Origin: Pseudomonadales bacterium
GTDB taxonomy: Bacteria; Pseudomonadota; Gammaproteobacteria; Pseudomonadales; Pseudohongiellaceae
Direction of reading: 5' to 3'
DNA length: 64,000 nucleotides
Assembly: GCA_024234365.1 (NCBI GenBank)
Contig: JACKOK010000001.1
Coordinates: 558,001-622,000 of the forward strand
Of the stretch, positions 1 through 7,781 are shown one piece after another. The notes beneath the pieces are model-generated. The model was given only the letters and a program-made list of their open reading frames with translations, did not search any database and had not been told where the DNA came from. Positions within the stretch are counted from its first letter, which is position 1. Every line of letters begins with the position of its first letter. Made by a program: the position numbers and the translations under genes.

Positions 1-861
1 GTAGAAATTCTGGATATAGACCAGGGACGGGTTTTTCAGGTGCTCCGCATCGCCGATGGTGGTCTGCTGGCCATAGGGGTGTTTCTTGTACAGCAGTTCG
101 TTCATGGCGTAATAGGACACGCGGTCGCGATTGTCCAGGCTCTGGTTTTTCTCCTCGTACACGGTTTCCAGCTCGGTGTGGAACAGGCGGAATACCGGGT
201 TGATGAAGCGATCGGACTCGATGGCAGCCCATTGTTCCAGGCGGTTGGAGGGCAGGCCGACCTTGTACACCGTTTCCTCATGGGAGGTATGCGCGTTCAG
301 GCCCGAGGCGCCCATGGCGTTGTAGAGCTTGTCGATCTCGTTGGGAATGGCGTACTGGGCCGCTTCCTGGGAGACGCGGTTGATCTCGGCATAGAGCTCG
401 GCGCGTTTCTCCGGGTCGGTCTCGCGGAAGTGCTGTTCATAGAGATCGGTGATCTGGTCGAGATAGGGTTTTTCGGCCGCGTAGTCCAGCGTGCCCATCT
501 CCCGGTTGCCCTTGAACAGCAGGTGCTCCAGGTAGTGGGCCAGGCCGGTGGCATCCGCCGGGTCATTCTTGCTGCCTGCGCGCACGGCGATTTCCGCGTA
601 GAAGCGGGGTTCCTGATGATTTTCCGTCAGATAGACCTTGAGGCCATTGTCCAGCTCGAAGATGTGGGCACTGAGGGGGTCGTCTGCACTGGGGGCGTGT
701 ATTTCGTGATAACCCGCCGCCGCTTCCGCCACCTGTGCTGTTGCGGGGGGCGCGGAGTCGGAACCCTGCGGGCTACAGGCATTGAGCCCGAGACCCAGCA
801 GCAGCGTCAGAACGGCCGCTTTCGCGTTGCGAGAGCGTCTGGTGTTGTCGGAAGAATCCAT
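1..861 (-). CDS. M16 (insulinase-like) zinc peptidase lipoprotein, 3' end outside the window
   Basis: The first 287 codons of a minus-strand gene that runs off the left edge. The start ATG (861-859) has an upstream GGAG. Residues 1-29 form a lipoprotein signal ending in LNAC, so the protein is probably anchored in the outer or inner membrane facing the periplasm. Residues 109-113 read HYLEH, the inverted zinc motif HxxEH of M16 peptidases, and the first M16 domain follows. Full M16 lipoproteins of this type usually have about 900 residues and two or more such domains, so most of the gene is missing here. They degrade peptides or process proteins in the periplasm. No stop or frameshift is visible in the part present. 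Confidence 0.9.
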   Translation of the reverse strand, partial: MDSSDNTRRSRNAKAAVLTLLLGLGLNACSPQGSDSAPPATAQVAEAAAGYHEIHAPSADDPLSAHIFELDNGLKVYLTENHQEPRFYAEIAVRAGSKNDPADATGLAHYLEHLLFKGNREMGTLDYAAEKPYLDQITDLYEQHFRETDPEKRAELYAEINRVSQEAAQYAIPNEIDKLYNAMGASGLNAHTSHEETVYKVGLPSNRLEQWAAIESDRFINPVFRLFHTELETVYEEKNQSLDNRDRVSYYAMNELLYKKHPYGQQTTIGDAEHLKNPSLVYIQNFY

Positions 862-895
862 AGTCGTCTCCAGTCATTCGATGGCGGATGTCAGC

Positions 896-1168
896 CTTAG
901 GAAGCTCTGATTCATTAATACAAGCTTTCAGCGGGAGTCTGCAGTGCACTGCAATAAGGCGTGCTGTGCAGGCAATGGTCCGGCCCTTGGCAAACAGCAC
1001 AACGCAGTGGCGGTGTGCTGCAGGTCCCGCCCTGCGGGGCCTTGCCAGGATTGCTTTCTCTGCGTTGCCCTCGCTTACCAGATCGACATATGGCGGCGCA
1101 AGCGCGCCTTGACAAATCAATCCTGGCAAGGCCTGAACGTTTGCATTAATGAATCAGAGCTTCCCTTA
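896..1168. mobile_element. MITE-like element with 20-bp terminal inverted repeats
   Basis: A 265-bp element (900-1164) has perfect 20-bp terminal inverted repeats at 900-919 and 1145-1164 (GGAAGCTCTGATTCATTAAT). It is flanked by a direct CTTA on each side (896-899 and 1165-1168), as expected for a 4-bp target duplication. A second perfect inverted repeat of 16 bp lies inside (1038-1053 with 1118-1133), so the transcript could fold strongly. No transposase is encoded; the ORFs inside are short and lack protein-like features. It sits just upstream of the M16 peptidase gene. The family is not certain; short TIRs with a 4-bp duplication suit an IS5-like parent. Confidence 0.75.
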
Positions 1169-1275
1169 CTTGTATTGGGCCTAATGTAAGGATTTCCACA
1201 AGGATGTCCATCCCGCGTGAGTCAGGACGCAGCGCTTGCCAAGGAGACCCTGTTGGCGCGGGGGCTATTGCGCCT

Positions 1276-1590
1276 CTACTGGGGTTCCCCCTGCAGCAGG
1301 CCGCGGGCCTCCTGCAAGGACTCCGACAGCTGCTGCAATTGCCCGCTGGAACTCTGCAGGCTGCTCTGCAGGGTGTTGAGCTGCTCCTGAAAGCGCGCCT
1401 GCAGCTCGGCGTTGGCGCTTTGCTGGGCAGTTACCAGGGCCTTCTGTGCCGCCAGTTCCCCCTCCAGCCGGATTCTGACCTCTTCGCTGTGGGCCAGCTC
1501 CTGCTTCAGTTGCATGGCTGCCGAGAACTGCATGAAGGCCACGGCGGCGCAGGCCAGGATGAGAATGGCGGCAATAATTCCTGTTTTCAT
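1276..1590 (-). CDS. Small membrane-anchored coiled-coil protein
   Basis: A 104-residue protein starting at MKTGIIAAIL. One hydrophobic segment (about residues 4-22) anchors it in the inner membrane. The rest is a long Glu/Gln/Leu/Ser-rich helix with heptad-like spacing that should form a coiled coil. An upstream in-frame ATG at 1641 would add 17 non-hydrophobic residues; I prefer the later start because it puts the membrane segment at the N terminus. The gene stands alone between a MITE and REP repeats. No family recognised; the architecture suits a scaffold or envelope-associated protein. Confidence 0.6.
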   Translation of the reverse strand: MKTGIIAAILILACAAVAFMQFSAAMQLKQELAHSEEVRIRLEGELAAQKALVTAQQSANAELQARFQEQLNTLQSSLQSSSGQLQQLSESLQEARGLLQGEPQ

Positions 1591-1642
1591 GGTGGTGCCC
1601 TGTGTATGTGGCTGGGCACAGTGTACCGGTTTGTAGCGCATT

Positions 1643-1829
1643 GTAGGAGCCAGCCCTGCTGGCGAAGGGTTCGCGGTGCAGGAGGGTTTGATCGCCTGCA
1701 GGGCAGGCTCCTACGACCGATAGGGGTTCAGATGGGACAAACTCGGGTTTGATCGCCTGCGGGGCAGGCTCCTACGGGAGGGGGTGAACGTGGCCGAGCA
1801 TGGTAGGAGCCAGCCCTGCTGGCGAAGGG
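1643..1829. repeat. Cluster of four REP-like palindromic repeats
   Basis: Four copies of one unit in alternating orientation. GTAGGAGCCAGCCCTGCTGG occurs at 1643 and 1803, each followed by CGAAG. The inverse form TCGCCTGC(A/G)GGGCAGGCTC lies at 1693-1715 and 1753-1775. The unit resembles the REP/BIME sequences of pseudomonads. Related copies lie at 17396-17455 and 19131-19153. The intervals carry no gene. REP transposase (RAYT) is not present in this window. Confidence 0.85.
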
Positions 1830-1853
1830 GTTTTTGTTCCTTGTCTGGAATGT

Positions 1854-1867
1854 TTGATATAGATCAA
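1854..1867. promoter_or_regulatory. Anr/FNR box upstream of the first copper monooxygenase gene
   Basis: TTGATATAGATCAA is a perfect match to TTGAT-N4-ATCAA. Its centre is about 70 bp upstream of the start expected from the -10 element at 1919-1924, which fits a class I activator position. Anr/FNR proteins activate genes when oxygen is low. Confidence 0.7.
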
Positions 1868-1894
1868 ACTTTGTCGGTTTGGCTGCAGGGGGAT

Positions 1895-1924
1895 TTGAAA
1901 CAAAATCTGGCCGGCTGTTATATA
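1895..1924 (+). promoter_or_regulatory. Sigma70-like promoter for the gene at 2049
   Basis: A -35 TTGAAA (1895-1900) and a -10 TATATA (1919-1924) are separated by 18 bp. They lie downstream of the Anr/FNR box and leave a leader of about 120 nt before the start codon. Confidence 0.5.
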
Positions 1925-2048
1925 GGCGGGAGTAACAGCATGTGCTGTTCTGGAAATAACGGTTCGTTAAATATTGCTGTGTGGGCAAGTCCCCATGTGC
2001 TGTGTTCAGGGTAAGCTCACATCCACTTCTCTTTAGAGGAAGAAGCTT

Positions 2049-3437
2049 ATGAATAACAAGCATGACGAGCATACTCGACGACGCTCCATGAAATCCGCAC
2101 TGGCGCTCGCAGTGCTGGCTGCCGCGTTGGGGGTGTCGGCGCAAAGCCAGGCGCAGGGCGCAAACCTCACGATCAATGGCGAACAGATCACCTATGCCGA
2201 TCATGTCGCGCAGATCATTGCCGACAACTGTGTGGTCTGCCATCGGGAAGGTGGCATTGGCCCGATGCAACTGAGCAACTACGAACAGGTGCGCCCGTGG
2301 GCTCCGCTGATCAGCATGCGTGTGGCCAACCGGGAAATGCCCCCTTATTCCTACGATCAGCATATCGGTATTCAGGATCTGCAGGGCGATTGGCGTTTGT
2401 CTGATGATGAAATCAGCACCATCACGGCCTGGGTGGCACAGGGCGCGCCGGAGGGGGATTGGGGGGATCGCACACCACCGGTGCCGGATTTGCCGGACCC
2501 CAATGAATGGAATTTTGCCGACCAGTTTGGTCAACCCACGCTTGTTCTGGATTCCACTCCGATTGATGTGCCCGCCATAGGCAACGATATGTGGCATCGC
2601 CCTTATGTGGAAACCGGGCTTGCCACGGATCGCTGCATCAAGGCCATTCAGGTGAAACCGGCTGGCAATGCAAAGGCAGTGGTGCATCACGCCAACTCCG
2701 ATGTTGAGGTGATGAATGCGGATGGTGAATATGAACCGTACGGTCAATTGACCGAATACGCCATGGGTAAGTGGGGGGAGATCATGCCCGAAGGGGTGTG
2801 CCGTGTGCTGCCCGCCCATGCGCGTGTGCGTTGGGATATCCACCTGTTCCCCGGCGGGGTTGGCCCGACGGCTCCTGGCACCATCATCGAGGACAATGTC
2901 GTGCAGGTCGGCTTGTGGCTATATCCGGAAGGTTACGAAAATACCGCCCGTTTCAAACAGGACCTGAAACTGTATCGTCTGGGTGAGGGGGAGCTGATTG
3001 TGCCGCCGCATGGCACCGCCATGACCCAGGGCTTTCACTCCTTTGACCACCCGGTTCGTGTAGACAGCTTCCAGCCACACGGGCACCTGCGCATGAGGGC
3101 GGCCTCGTTTGAGATCTATTACCCGGAGACAGGCCGGACCGAGCAGATCAGCCAGATATCCAACTGGAGTGCGACCTGGCATCACAGCCATCTGTACGAG
3201 CCCGATGTGGCGCCACTGGTTCCCACCGGAGCCGTGCTGGTGCTCAAGCAGTGGTATGACAACACGGCAAACAACCCGAACAATCCGGATCCGGATTTCT
3301 GGGTAGTGGCGGGCAGCCGCACTGCCGACGAGATGACACATGCCTGGATCGCGATTACCCATCTCGACGAAGAAGGCTATCAGGAGTTGCTGGCCCAGCG
3401 TGAAGCGGCCAAGCAGCGCTCGGTGGCCAGGCAGTAA
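2049..3437 (+). CDS. Secreted cytochrome c / type II copper monooxygenase fusion (PHM/DBM-like)
   Basis: A 462-residue exported protein. The start has GAGGAAG upstream. The N terminus holds TRRRSMK before a hydrophobic stretch (residues 9-36), close to a Tat motif. A haem c site CVVCH is at 61-65, with possible axial Met at 73 or 97. The rest resembles copper type II monooxygenases of the peptidylglycine/dopamine hydroxylase family. Candidate ligands are H213-H214 and H265 for CuH, and H344-x-H346 with M429 for CuM. These enzymes hydroxylate C-H bonds with O2 and two electrons; the fused cytochrome could supply the electrons. The substrate is unknown. A paralogue lies at 28029. An Anr/FNR box precedes it, a terminator follows, and a TonB receptor is next. 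Confidence 0.8.
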   Translation: MNNKHDEHTRRRSMKSALALAVLAAALGVSAQSQAQGANLTINGEQITYADHVAQIIADNCVVCHREGGIGPMQLSNYEQVRPWAPLISMRVANREMPPYSYDQHIGIQDLQGDWRLSDDEISTITAWVAQGAPEGDWGDRTPPVPDLPDPNEWNFADQFGQPTLVLDSTPIDVPAIGNDMWHRPYVETGLATDRCIKAIQVKPAGNAKAVVHHANSDVEVMNADGEYEPYGQLTEYAMGKWGEIMPEGVCRVLPAHARVRWDIHLFPGGVGPTAPGTIIEDNVVQVGLWLYPEGYENTARFKQDLKLYRLGEGELIVPPHGTAMTQGFHSFDHPVRVDSFQPHGHLRMRAASFEIYYPETGRTEQISQISNWSATWHHSHLYEPDVAPLVPTGAVLVLKQWYDNTANNPNNPDPDFWVVAGSRTADEMTHAWIAITHLDEEGYQELLAQREAAKQRSVARQ

Positions 3438-3465
3438 AAAACGCAAGAGAAGCCGTTTGACAAAA

Positions 3466-3500
3466 AGGGTGCCGCGTTTGTGCGCGGCACCCTTTTTTTT
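3466..3500 (+). terminator. Intrinsic terminator after the copper monooxygenase gene
   Basis: Stem GGGTGCCGCG (3467-3476) pairs with CGCGGCACCC (3483-3492) and is followed by eight T. Confidence 0.9.
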
Positions 3501-3570
3501 GCCCTGCTCCAGCAGCACGCCAGAAAACGAGGAAGCATTTGTAATAAATTGTGTCCCATTAATTTTGTGG

Positions 3571-3600
3571 TTGTCTTCGCTCGAACGAACTGCGTATATT
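3571..3600 (+). promoter_or_regulatory. Possible promoter for the TonB-dependent receptor
   Basis: TTGTCT (3571-3576) and TATATT (3595-3600) are 18 bp apart in the 337-bp gap between 3438 and 3774. The rest of that gap holds only the terminator and a leader of about 170 nt. I saw no riboswitch or Fur box. Confidence 0.4.
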
Positions 3601-3774
3601 TCAATCAATAAGGATGTGTTGGCAGTATATCGACGTACCGGAACCTGGTAGTGAAGAAGTCGAGTCTCCCGTGATAATCAAGTAGTGTCTTATTCGTAAG
3701 TCCCTGATTGTTATCAAAAACAATAAAAGCCGAGCCGCTGGATAAGCGGTAGTGCCAAAGACATGGAGACCGAT

Positions 3775-6687
3775 ATGCCGAACTTTACCCGGCGCACTTC
3801 GCTGCGCCATGCTGTACACGCCTGCCTGACCCTTTCCTGTTCCCTTCCTGCTGTTGTTCTCGCCCAGAGTGCCTCCGATACCCCGGATGTCGAAGAGGTG
3901 GTGGTGACGGGCTCCTATATCCGCAACAGCGCTTTTGCACAAAACTCCCCGGTGGATACCGTGACGGCGGAGGACCTGTACGAATCCGGTGCGCCGAGTA
4001 TCGGCGCCTATATCCGCGACCTCAGTTATACCCAGAACACCAATGTGGTGAACGTGGTGCTGGGCTCTGCCGATGGTGCTCAGACCGGTAACAGCAGTTT
4101 CAACCTGCGCGGGCTGGGGGAGAACTCCACCCTCACGCTGATTGATGGTGCGCGCACGCTCAGCCCCTTGATGTCCGCCAGCCTGCCGGAAATCGCCATC
4201 GCCCGCATGGAGCTGGTGCTGGACGGTGGTTCGGCCCTGTATGGTTCGGATGCCGTGGCGGGGGTGGTCAATATCATTCCCATCAAGGAGTTCGAAGGGA
4301 TTCGCGCCCGCAGCTATTACCAGCGGACAGAGGACGGCGCCATGGAGGACATGACCGGCTCCTTCCTGTGGGGGCGTTCGTTTGACAATGGCATCAAGTA
4401 CGTTGGCGCTTTCGAGGCGCAGAAAAAAACGCCCTTGATGATGTATGAAAGACCGCGGGAATGGCAGCACTCCAACAACGCCTCCAACTCCGGCCCTGTT
4501 GGCTCTTTCCGTGAACTGGCGGGGGCGCCTCCCGGGGTAAATCTGCTGGGGCCGCATGGTGGCACCAGCGTGGGTGCGGTGATGCGTGACCCGGACTGCG
4601 GCACTTTCAATGATGGTTTTCCCAGCCACGGACAGGGCAAGAATACCAACCCCTCGGGGACAATTTTTGGTTCAAACTGTACCTATGAGTACAGTATTCA
4701 GCATGCCTATTCCAAGCATGAGGTGAACTACAATCTCTACAATACAGTGAGCTATGAGGCTACCGACTGGCTGCGCCTCAACGCCACCCTGAACAATCAT
4801 TACCGTTACAACCATGAGCGCACCACGGGCACCTCACCCAATGGGGGCAATGACCGGGCGGTGATGAAGATTCCGGCCAATCATCCCGCCAACCCCTGGG
4901 GCGTGGACCTGACGCCTTGGAGCTGGCGCGTGTTCGGCAATACCGGCGGCACCCTGCCCAGTGCCTACTACTCTGACACATCCAAGAAGGTGGACGGGGA
5001 CTACCTGCTCAACCGCGTCAAGCTGCAGGCCGAATACGATCTTGCCGGTACCTGGACGGGCTATACCTATTACGCACGCCAGGAGGACAAGCGCACCGTG
5101 GACGAAATGGTCGTCAGTTCCAGCCGTTTGCAACTGGCCATGTCGGGCATGGGTGGTCCCAATGGCGACCAGTGGTTCAACCCCTTCGGTTCCCAGTCCC
5201 CATTGTCCTCGCGCTATGTGGAAGGGGTGACCGGAAACTCGCAGGAGCTGATCGACTGGCTGATGCTCTCCAATCCCAACCGCCTTGCCTCGCGCAATGA
5301 GCTGGATGTGTTCGAGACCCTGATTACCGGTGAGGTGTTTGACCTGCCGGCCGGCCCCCTGCAGATGGCGATCGGTTATCAGTGGCGCGACCTGACGATG
5401 ATGGACTTTGTGGACCCCTACGACCAGCTGGGTGAAGATTATGCCAACAGCCAGGTGTTGGGGGAGCGCCAGAAAGACGCCGTGTATGTGTCGGAAACCC
5501 GTTCGGTATTTGCCGAACTGGAAGTGCCGATTCTGGAGTCCCTGCATGCGCAACTGGCGGTGCGCCATGAGCAGTTCAAGGACTTCGGTCTTGAGGCTAC
5601 TACACCCAAGGTGTCCCTGCGCTGGGAGGCTCTGCCCTCGCTTGCGCTGCGCGCCTCCTGGGGGGAGAGCTTCCTGGCACCATCCCCGTTCCAGGCCCGC
5701 CCCTTCGTGGCCGACGATCGCTGTGCCGATATGTTCAGCGGACTGGATGAATTCACCAACACGCCCTTGATCGGGGGTATCTGGTGTCAGTCCGGCAACC
5801 CGAACCTGCAACCGGAAACCTCGACCATCCAGAACATCGGTTTTACCTGGGAGCCGACCGGCTCGGTGCTGGAGGGCTTGAATCTGTCCGTTGACTATCA
5901 GGAGATCGAATACACCGACCGTATCCGTACCCTGAGCCAGCAGGACACCGTGGGCTTCCAGTTCAAGCAGTTCCTGGATGAAACCGGCATCAGCAAGGCG
6001 AGCTATGACCCGACTCCGGGCTCTGCCACCCGCAATCAGGCCGACGCTTGGCTGGCCCAGAAGGCGAGCATTGCCGGCTATCCCATCCAGCGTTACGCCA
6101 ACGGTTCCGTGTCCCGCCTGTTCGTGCAGTCGGCCAACATCAGTTCGGTATGGGCGGATCTGATCGACATGAAGGCACAGTACCGGTTCGATACGCAGGA
6201 CTGGGGCAGTTTCACCACCACCCTGCAATCCACCTACTACCTGACCTATGACTATATGGATCTGAGCGGCATCCGCACGGAAGCGCTGGGCAAACAGAAC
6301 GGACGCACGGGGATTGTGCCGCCGCTGCCAGAGGTCAAATCCAACCTGAAGCTGAACTGGTTCCGCGACAAGCAGAGCGCGTCGATCTCGGTGAATCACT
6401 GGACCAGCATCAAGTTCGACGATCAGGTGGTGGATTTCTACCCGGAGGATGGCAATAACGCACTCAACCCGCCGAGCACCATTCACGGGGAGTTCATCGT
6501 GGATGCGCGTTATGCCCATATCTTCGATCAGTATTTTGACAGTGAGTTTACGGTCAGCATGGGCGTGAGCAACGTCTTTGATAAGCGACCGCAACGTCTG
6601 GGCATCATCGGTGGGGCTGAAACCCGTCTGTCAGTGCCCTGGGGTCGCCAGTTCTGGGTATCACTGGACTGGACGCCGGGGAGTTGA
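3775..6687 (+). CDS. TonB-dependent outer-membrane receptor
   Basis: About 970 residues. The ATG at 3775 is preferred to the in-frame ATG at 3763 because GGAG lies at the right distance before it. A signal peptide (about residues 1-31, ending VLAQS) is followed by a TonB-box-like DVEEVVVTGSYI. The plug domain then has NLRGLG and a DGGSALYGSDAVAGVVN segment, and a long beta-barrel follows. Such receptors import ligands across the outer membrane with energy from TonB-ExbBD. The substrate cannot be read from sequence. The gene lies between a copper monooxygenase gene and a terminator, so uptake of a substrate or metal for that enzyme is possible but unproven. Confidence 0.92.
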   Translation: MPNFTRRTSLRHAVHACLTLSCSLPAVVLAQSASDTPDVEEVVVTGSYIRNSAFAQNSPVDTVTAEDLYESGAPSIGAYIRDLSYTQNTNVVNVVLGSADGAQTGNSSFNLRGLGENSTLTLIDGARTLSPLMSASLPEIAIARMELVLDGGSALYGSDAVAGVVNIIPIKEFEGIRARSYYQRTEDGAMEDMTGSFLWGRSFDNGIKYVGAFEAQKKTPLMMYERPREWQHSNNASNSGPVGSFRELAGAPPGVNLLGPHGGTSVGAVMRDPDCGTFNDGFPSHGQGKNTNPSGTIFGSNCTYEYSIQHAYSKHEVNYNLYNTVSYEATDWLRLNATLNNHYRYNHERTTGTSPNGGNDRAVMKIPANHPANPWGVDLTPWSWRVFGNTGGTLPSAYYSDTSKKVDGDYLLNRVKLQAEYDLAGTWTGYTYYARQEDKRTVDEMVVSSSRLQLAMSGMGGPNGDQWFNPFGSQSPLSSRYVEGVTGNSQELIDWLMLSNPNRLASRNELDVFETLITGEVFDLPAGPLQMAIGYQWRDLTMMDFVDPYDQLGEDYANSQVLGERQKDAVYVSETRSVFAELEVPILESLHAQLAVRHEQFKDFGLEATTPKVSLRWEALPSLALRASWGESFLAPSPFQARPFVADDRCADMFSGLDEFTNTPLIGGIWCQSGNPNLQPETSTIQNIGFTWEPTGSVLEGLNLSVDYQEIEYTDRIRTLSQQDTVGFQFKQFLDETGISKASYDPTPGSATRNQADAWLAQKASIAGYPIQRYANGSVSRLFVQSANISSVWADLIDMKAQYRFDTQDWGSFTTTLQSTYYLTYDYMDLSGIRTEALGKQNGRTGIVPPLPEVKSNLKLNWFRDKQSASISVNHWTSIKFDDQVVDFYPEDGNNALNPPSTIHGEFIVDARYAHIFDQYFDSEFTVSMGVSNVFDKRPQRLGIIGGAETRLSVPWGRQFWVSLDWTPGS

Positions 6688-6727
6688 GCGCTTCGGGTTG
6701 AAAGCGTCATATTTCCCGCGCCTGGGA

Positions 6728-6760
6728 AAGGGCTGTTGCGTATGCAGCAGCCCTTTTTTT
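6728..6760 (+). terminator. Intrinsic terminator after the TonB receptor
   Basis: AAAGGGCTGTTGC and GCAGCAGCCCTTT form a stem around GTAT, followed by a T run. Confidence 0.9.
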
Positions 6761-6785
6761 GTTATTGGGGCACGACAGACGGCGA

Positions 6786-6841
6786 TGCGGGCTTGCGGGC
6801 TTGTGGGATTGTGGGATTGTGTGGGAGCGGGCCCGCTCGCT
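6786..6841. repeat. Short tandem repeats and a REP-like palindrome
   Basis: GCGGGCTT is repeated twice and TGTGGGAT about twice, then GTGGGAGCGGGCCCGCTCGC forms a palindrome at 6821-6840. The repeat lies between the convergent receptor and fpr genes. Confidence 0.5.
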
Positions 6842-6844
6842 GGA

Positions 6845-7600
6845 TTACCAGTAGGCTTCGAGGGTGATGTGGCCGTGGCGGCCCTCGCTGCTGCGGGTGA
6901 AGCCCCGCTGTTCGAGAGCTGCCAGGGCGTCCTGCACCATGCCGGGGTTGCCGCACAGCATGAACTGTGAATCGTCCAGGCTGAATGGGTGTCCTGCCAC
7001 CCTTTCGAGCGTGCCATTGCTGATGCTGGCCGGGATATGGCCGTGCACGCAGCCTTCTCTTTTCTCCCGGCTGACAAAGGGAATGAAGCTGAAGCGTTCA
7101 CCGAAGTGCTCGCGGGTTGCCATAATCAGCTCGTTGTAGGCAATGTCATCCCAGTGCCGCACGGCATAAACCAGATGTACCTGTTCAAAACGCTGCCAGA
7201 GACTGCCTTCGCGCAACATGGACAGAAAGGGCGCGACACCGGTTCCGGTGGCCAGCAGCCACAGGGCCTTTCCGGCGGGCACCTGCTGCAGGGTGAAGCT
7301 GCCCTCTGGCTTGCGCTGTACCCAGAGACGATCCCCCGTTTTCAGTTGCGACAGGCGGGCCGACAACTGCCCGTCCGGCTGCGTATAGAAAAAGAATTCC
7401 AGGGGGCGATTCTGCGGTGCGCTGAGAATGGAATAGGGCTGGGCGATGCGTTCCCCGTCCACATCCAGTGCGAGGGAGGTGTACTGACCCGCCGCGAAAG
7501 GAGCCACATCGGCATCAATCTGCAGTGAGAACAGGTTCTGCGTGCGGTGCGTGATGCCTGCCACGGTGCCTTCAGTCCAGATCGGCTTTGTTTCTGCCAT
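6845..7600 (-). CDS. fpr: Ferredoxin--NADP+ reductase
   Basis: A 251-residue cytosolic flavoenzyme of the bacterial Fpr type, transferring electrons between NADPH and ferredoxin or flavodoxin. The FAD-binding barrel has QPYSILS where most relatives have RxYS, so the usual Arg is replaced. The NADP domain shows ATGTGVAPF and FMLCGNPGMV, and the C terminus HITLEAYW is the family's typical aromatic end. I start at MAETKP (7600), which gives the usual family length; the open frame continues 31 codons upstream without family-like sequence. Divergent from the symporter gene at 7782. Likely roles are Fe-S cluster assembly and oxidative stress defence. Confidence 0.93.
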   Translation of the reverse strand: MAETKPIWTEGTVAGITHRTQNLFSLQIDADVAPFAAGQYTSLALDVDGERIAQPYSILSAPQNRPLEFFFYTQPDGQLSARLSQLKTGDRLWVQRKPEGSFTLQQVPAGKALWLLATGTGVAPFLSMLREGSLWQRFEQVHLVYAVRHWDDIAYNELIMATREHFGERFSFIPFVSREKREGCVHGHIPASISNGTLERVAGHPFSLDDSQFMLCGNPGMVQDALAALEQRGFTRSSEGRHGHITLEAYW

Positions 7601-7781
7601 GCGTTTCGCCTGTTGTTGCGGGTAAGGGAAATCGGTCGGGCGCGCATTGTCGCATATTCCGCCGGCTTTTTCCCCGGGGCCTCGGGCGGACAAAGGGATG
7701 GCGCCGGGCAGGGTTTTTCTATAGGCTCAGCGGAATCTGAAGAACAGGAACAGTAGTCAGGAATCACTTTAGGAGACCGGT

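Noticed and set aside
40..900. Long plus-strand open frame opposite the M16 peptidase gene
   Set aside because: It is the complement of a gene with HYLEH, lipoprotein signal and ribosome site; the plus-strand protein is repetitive Gly/Val/Gln text without domains.
1643..1829. CRISPR array
   Set aside because: Units alternate in orientation and spacing is irregular; no cas genes. They are REP palindromes.
1728..2843. Minus-strand open frame of 371 codons
   Set aside because: It lies opposite the copper monooxygenase gene and the REP repeats and has no ribosome site or known motifs.
4834..6594. 586-codon minus-strand frame
   Set aside because: Shadow of the TonB receptor gene in GC-rich sequence; no domain.
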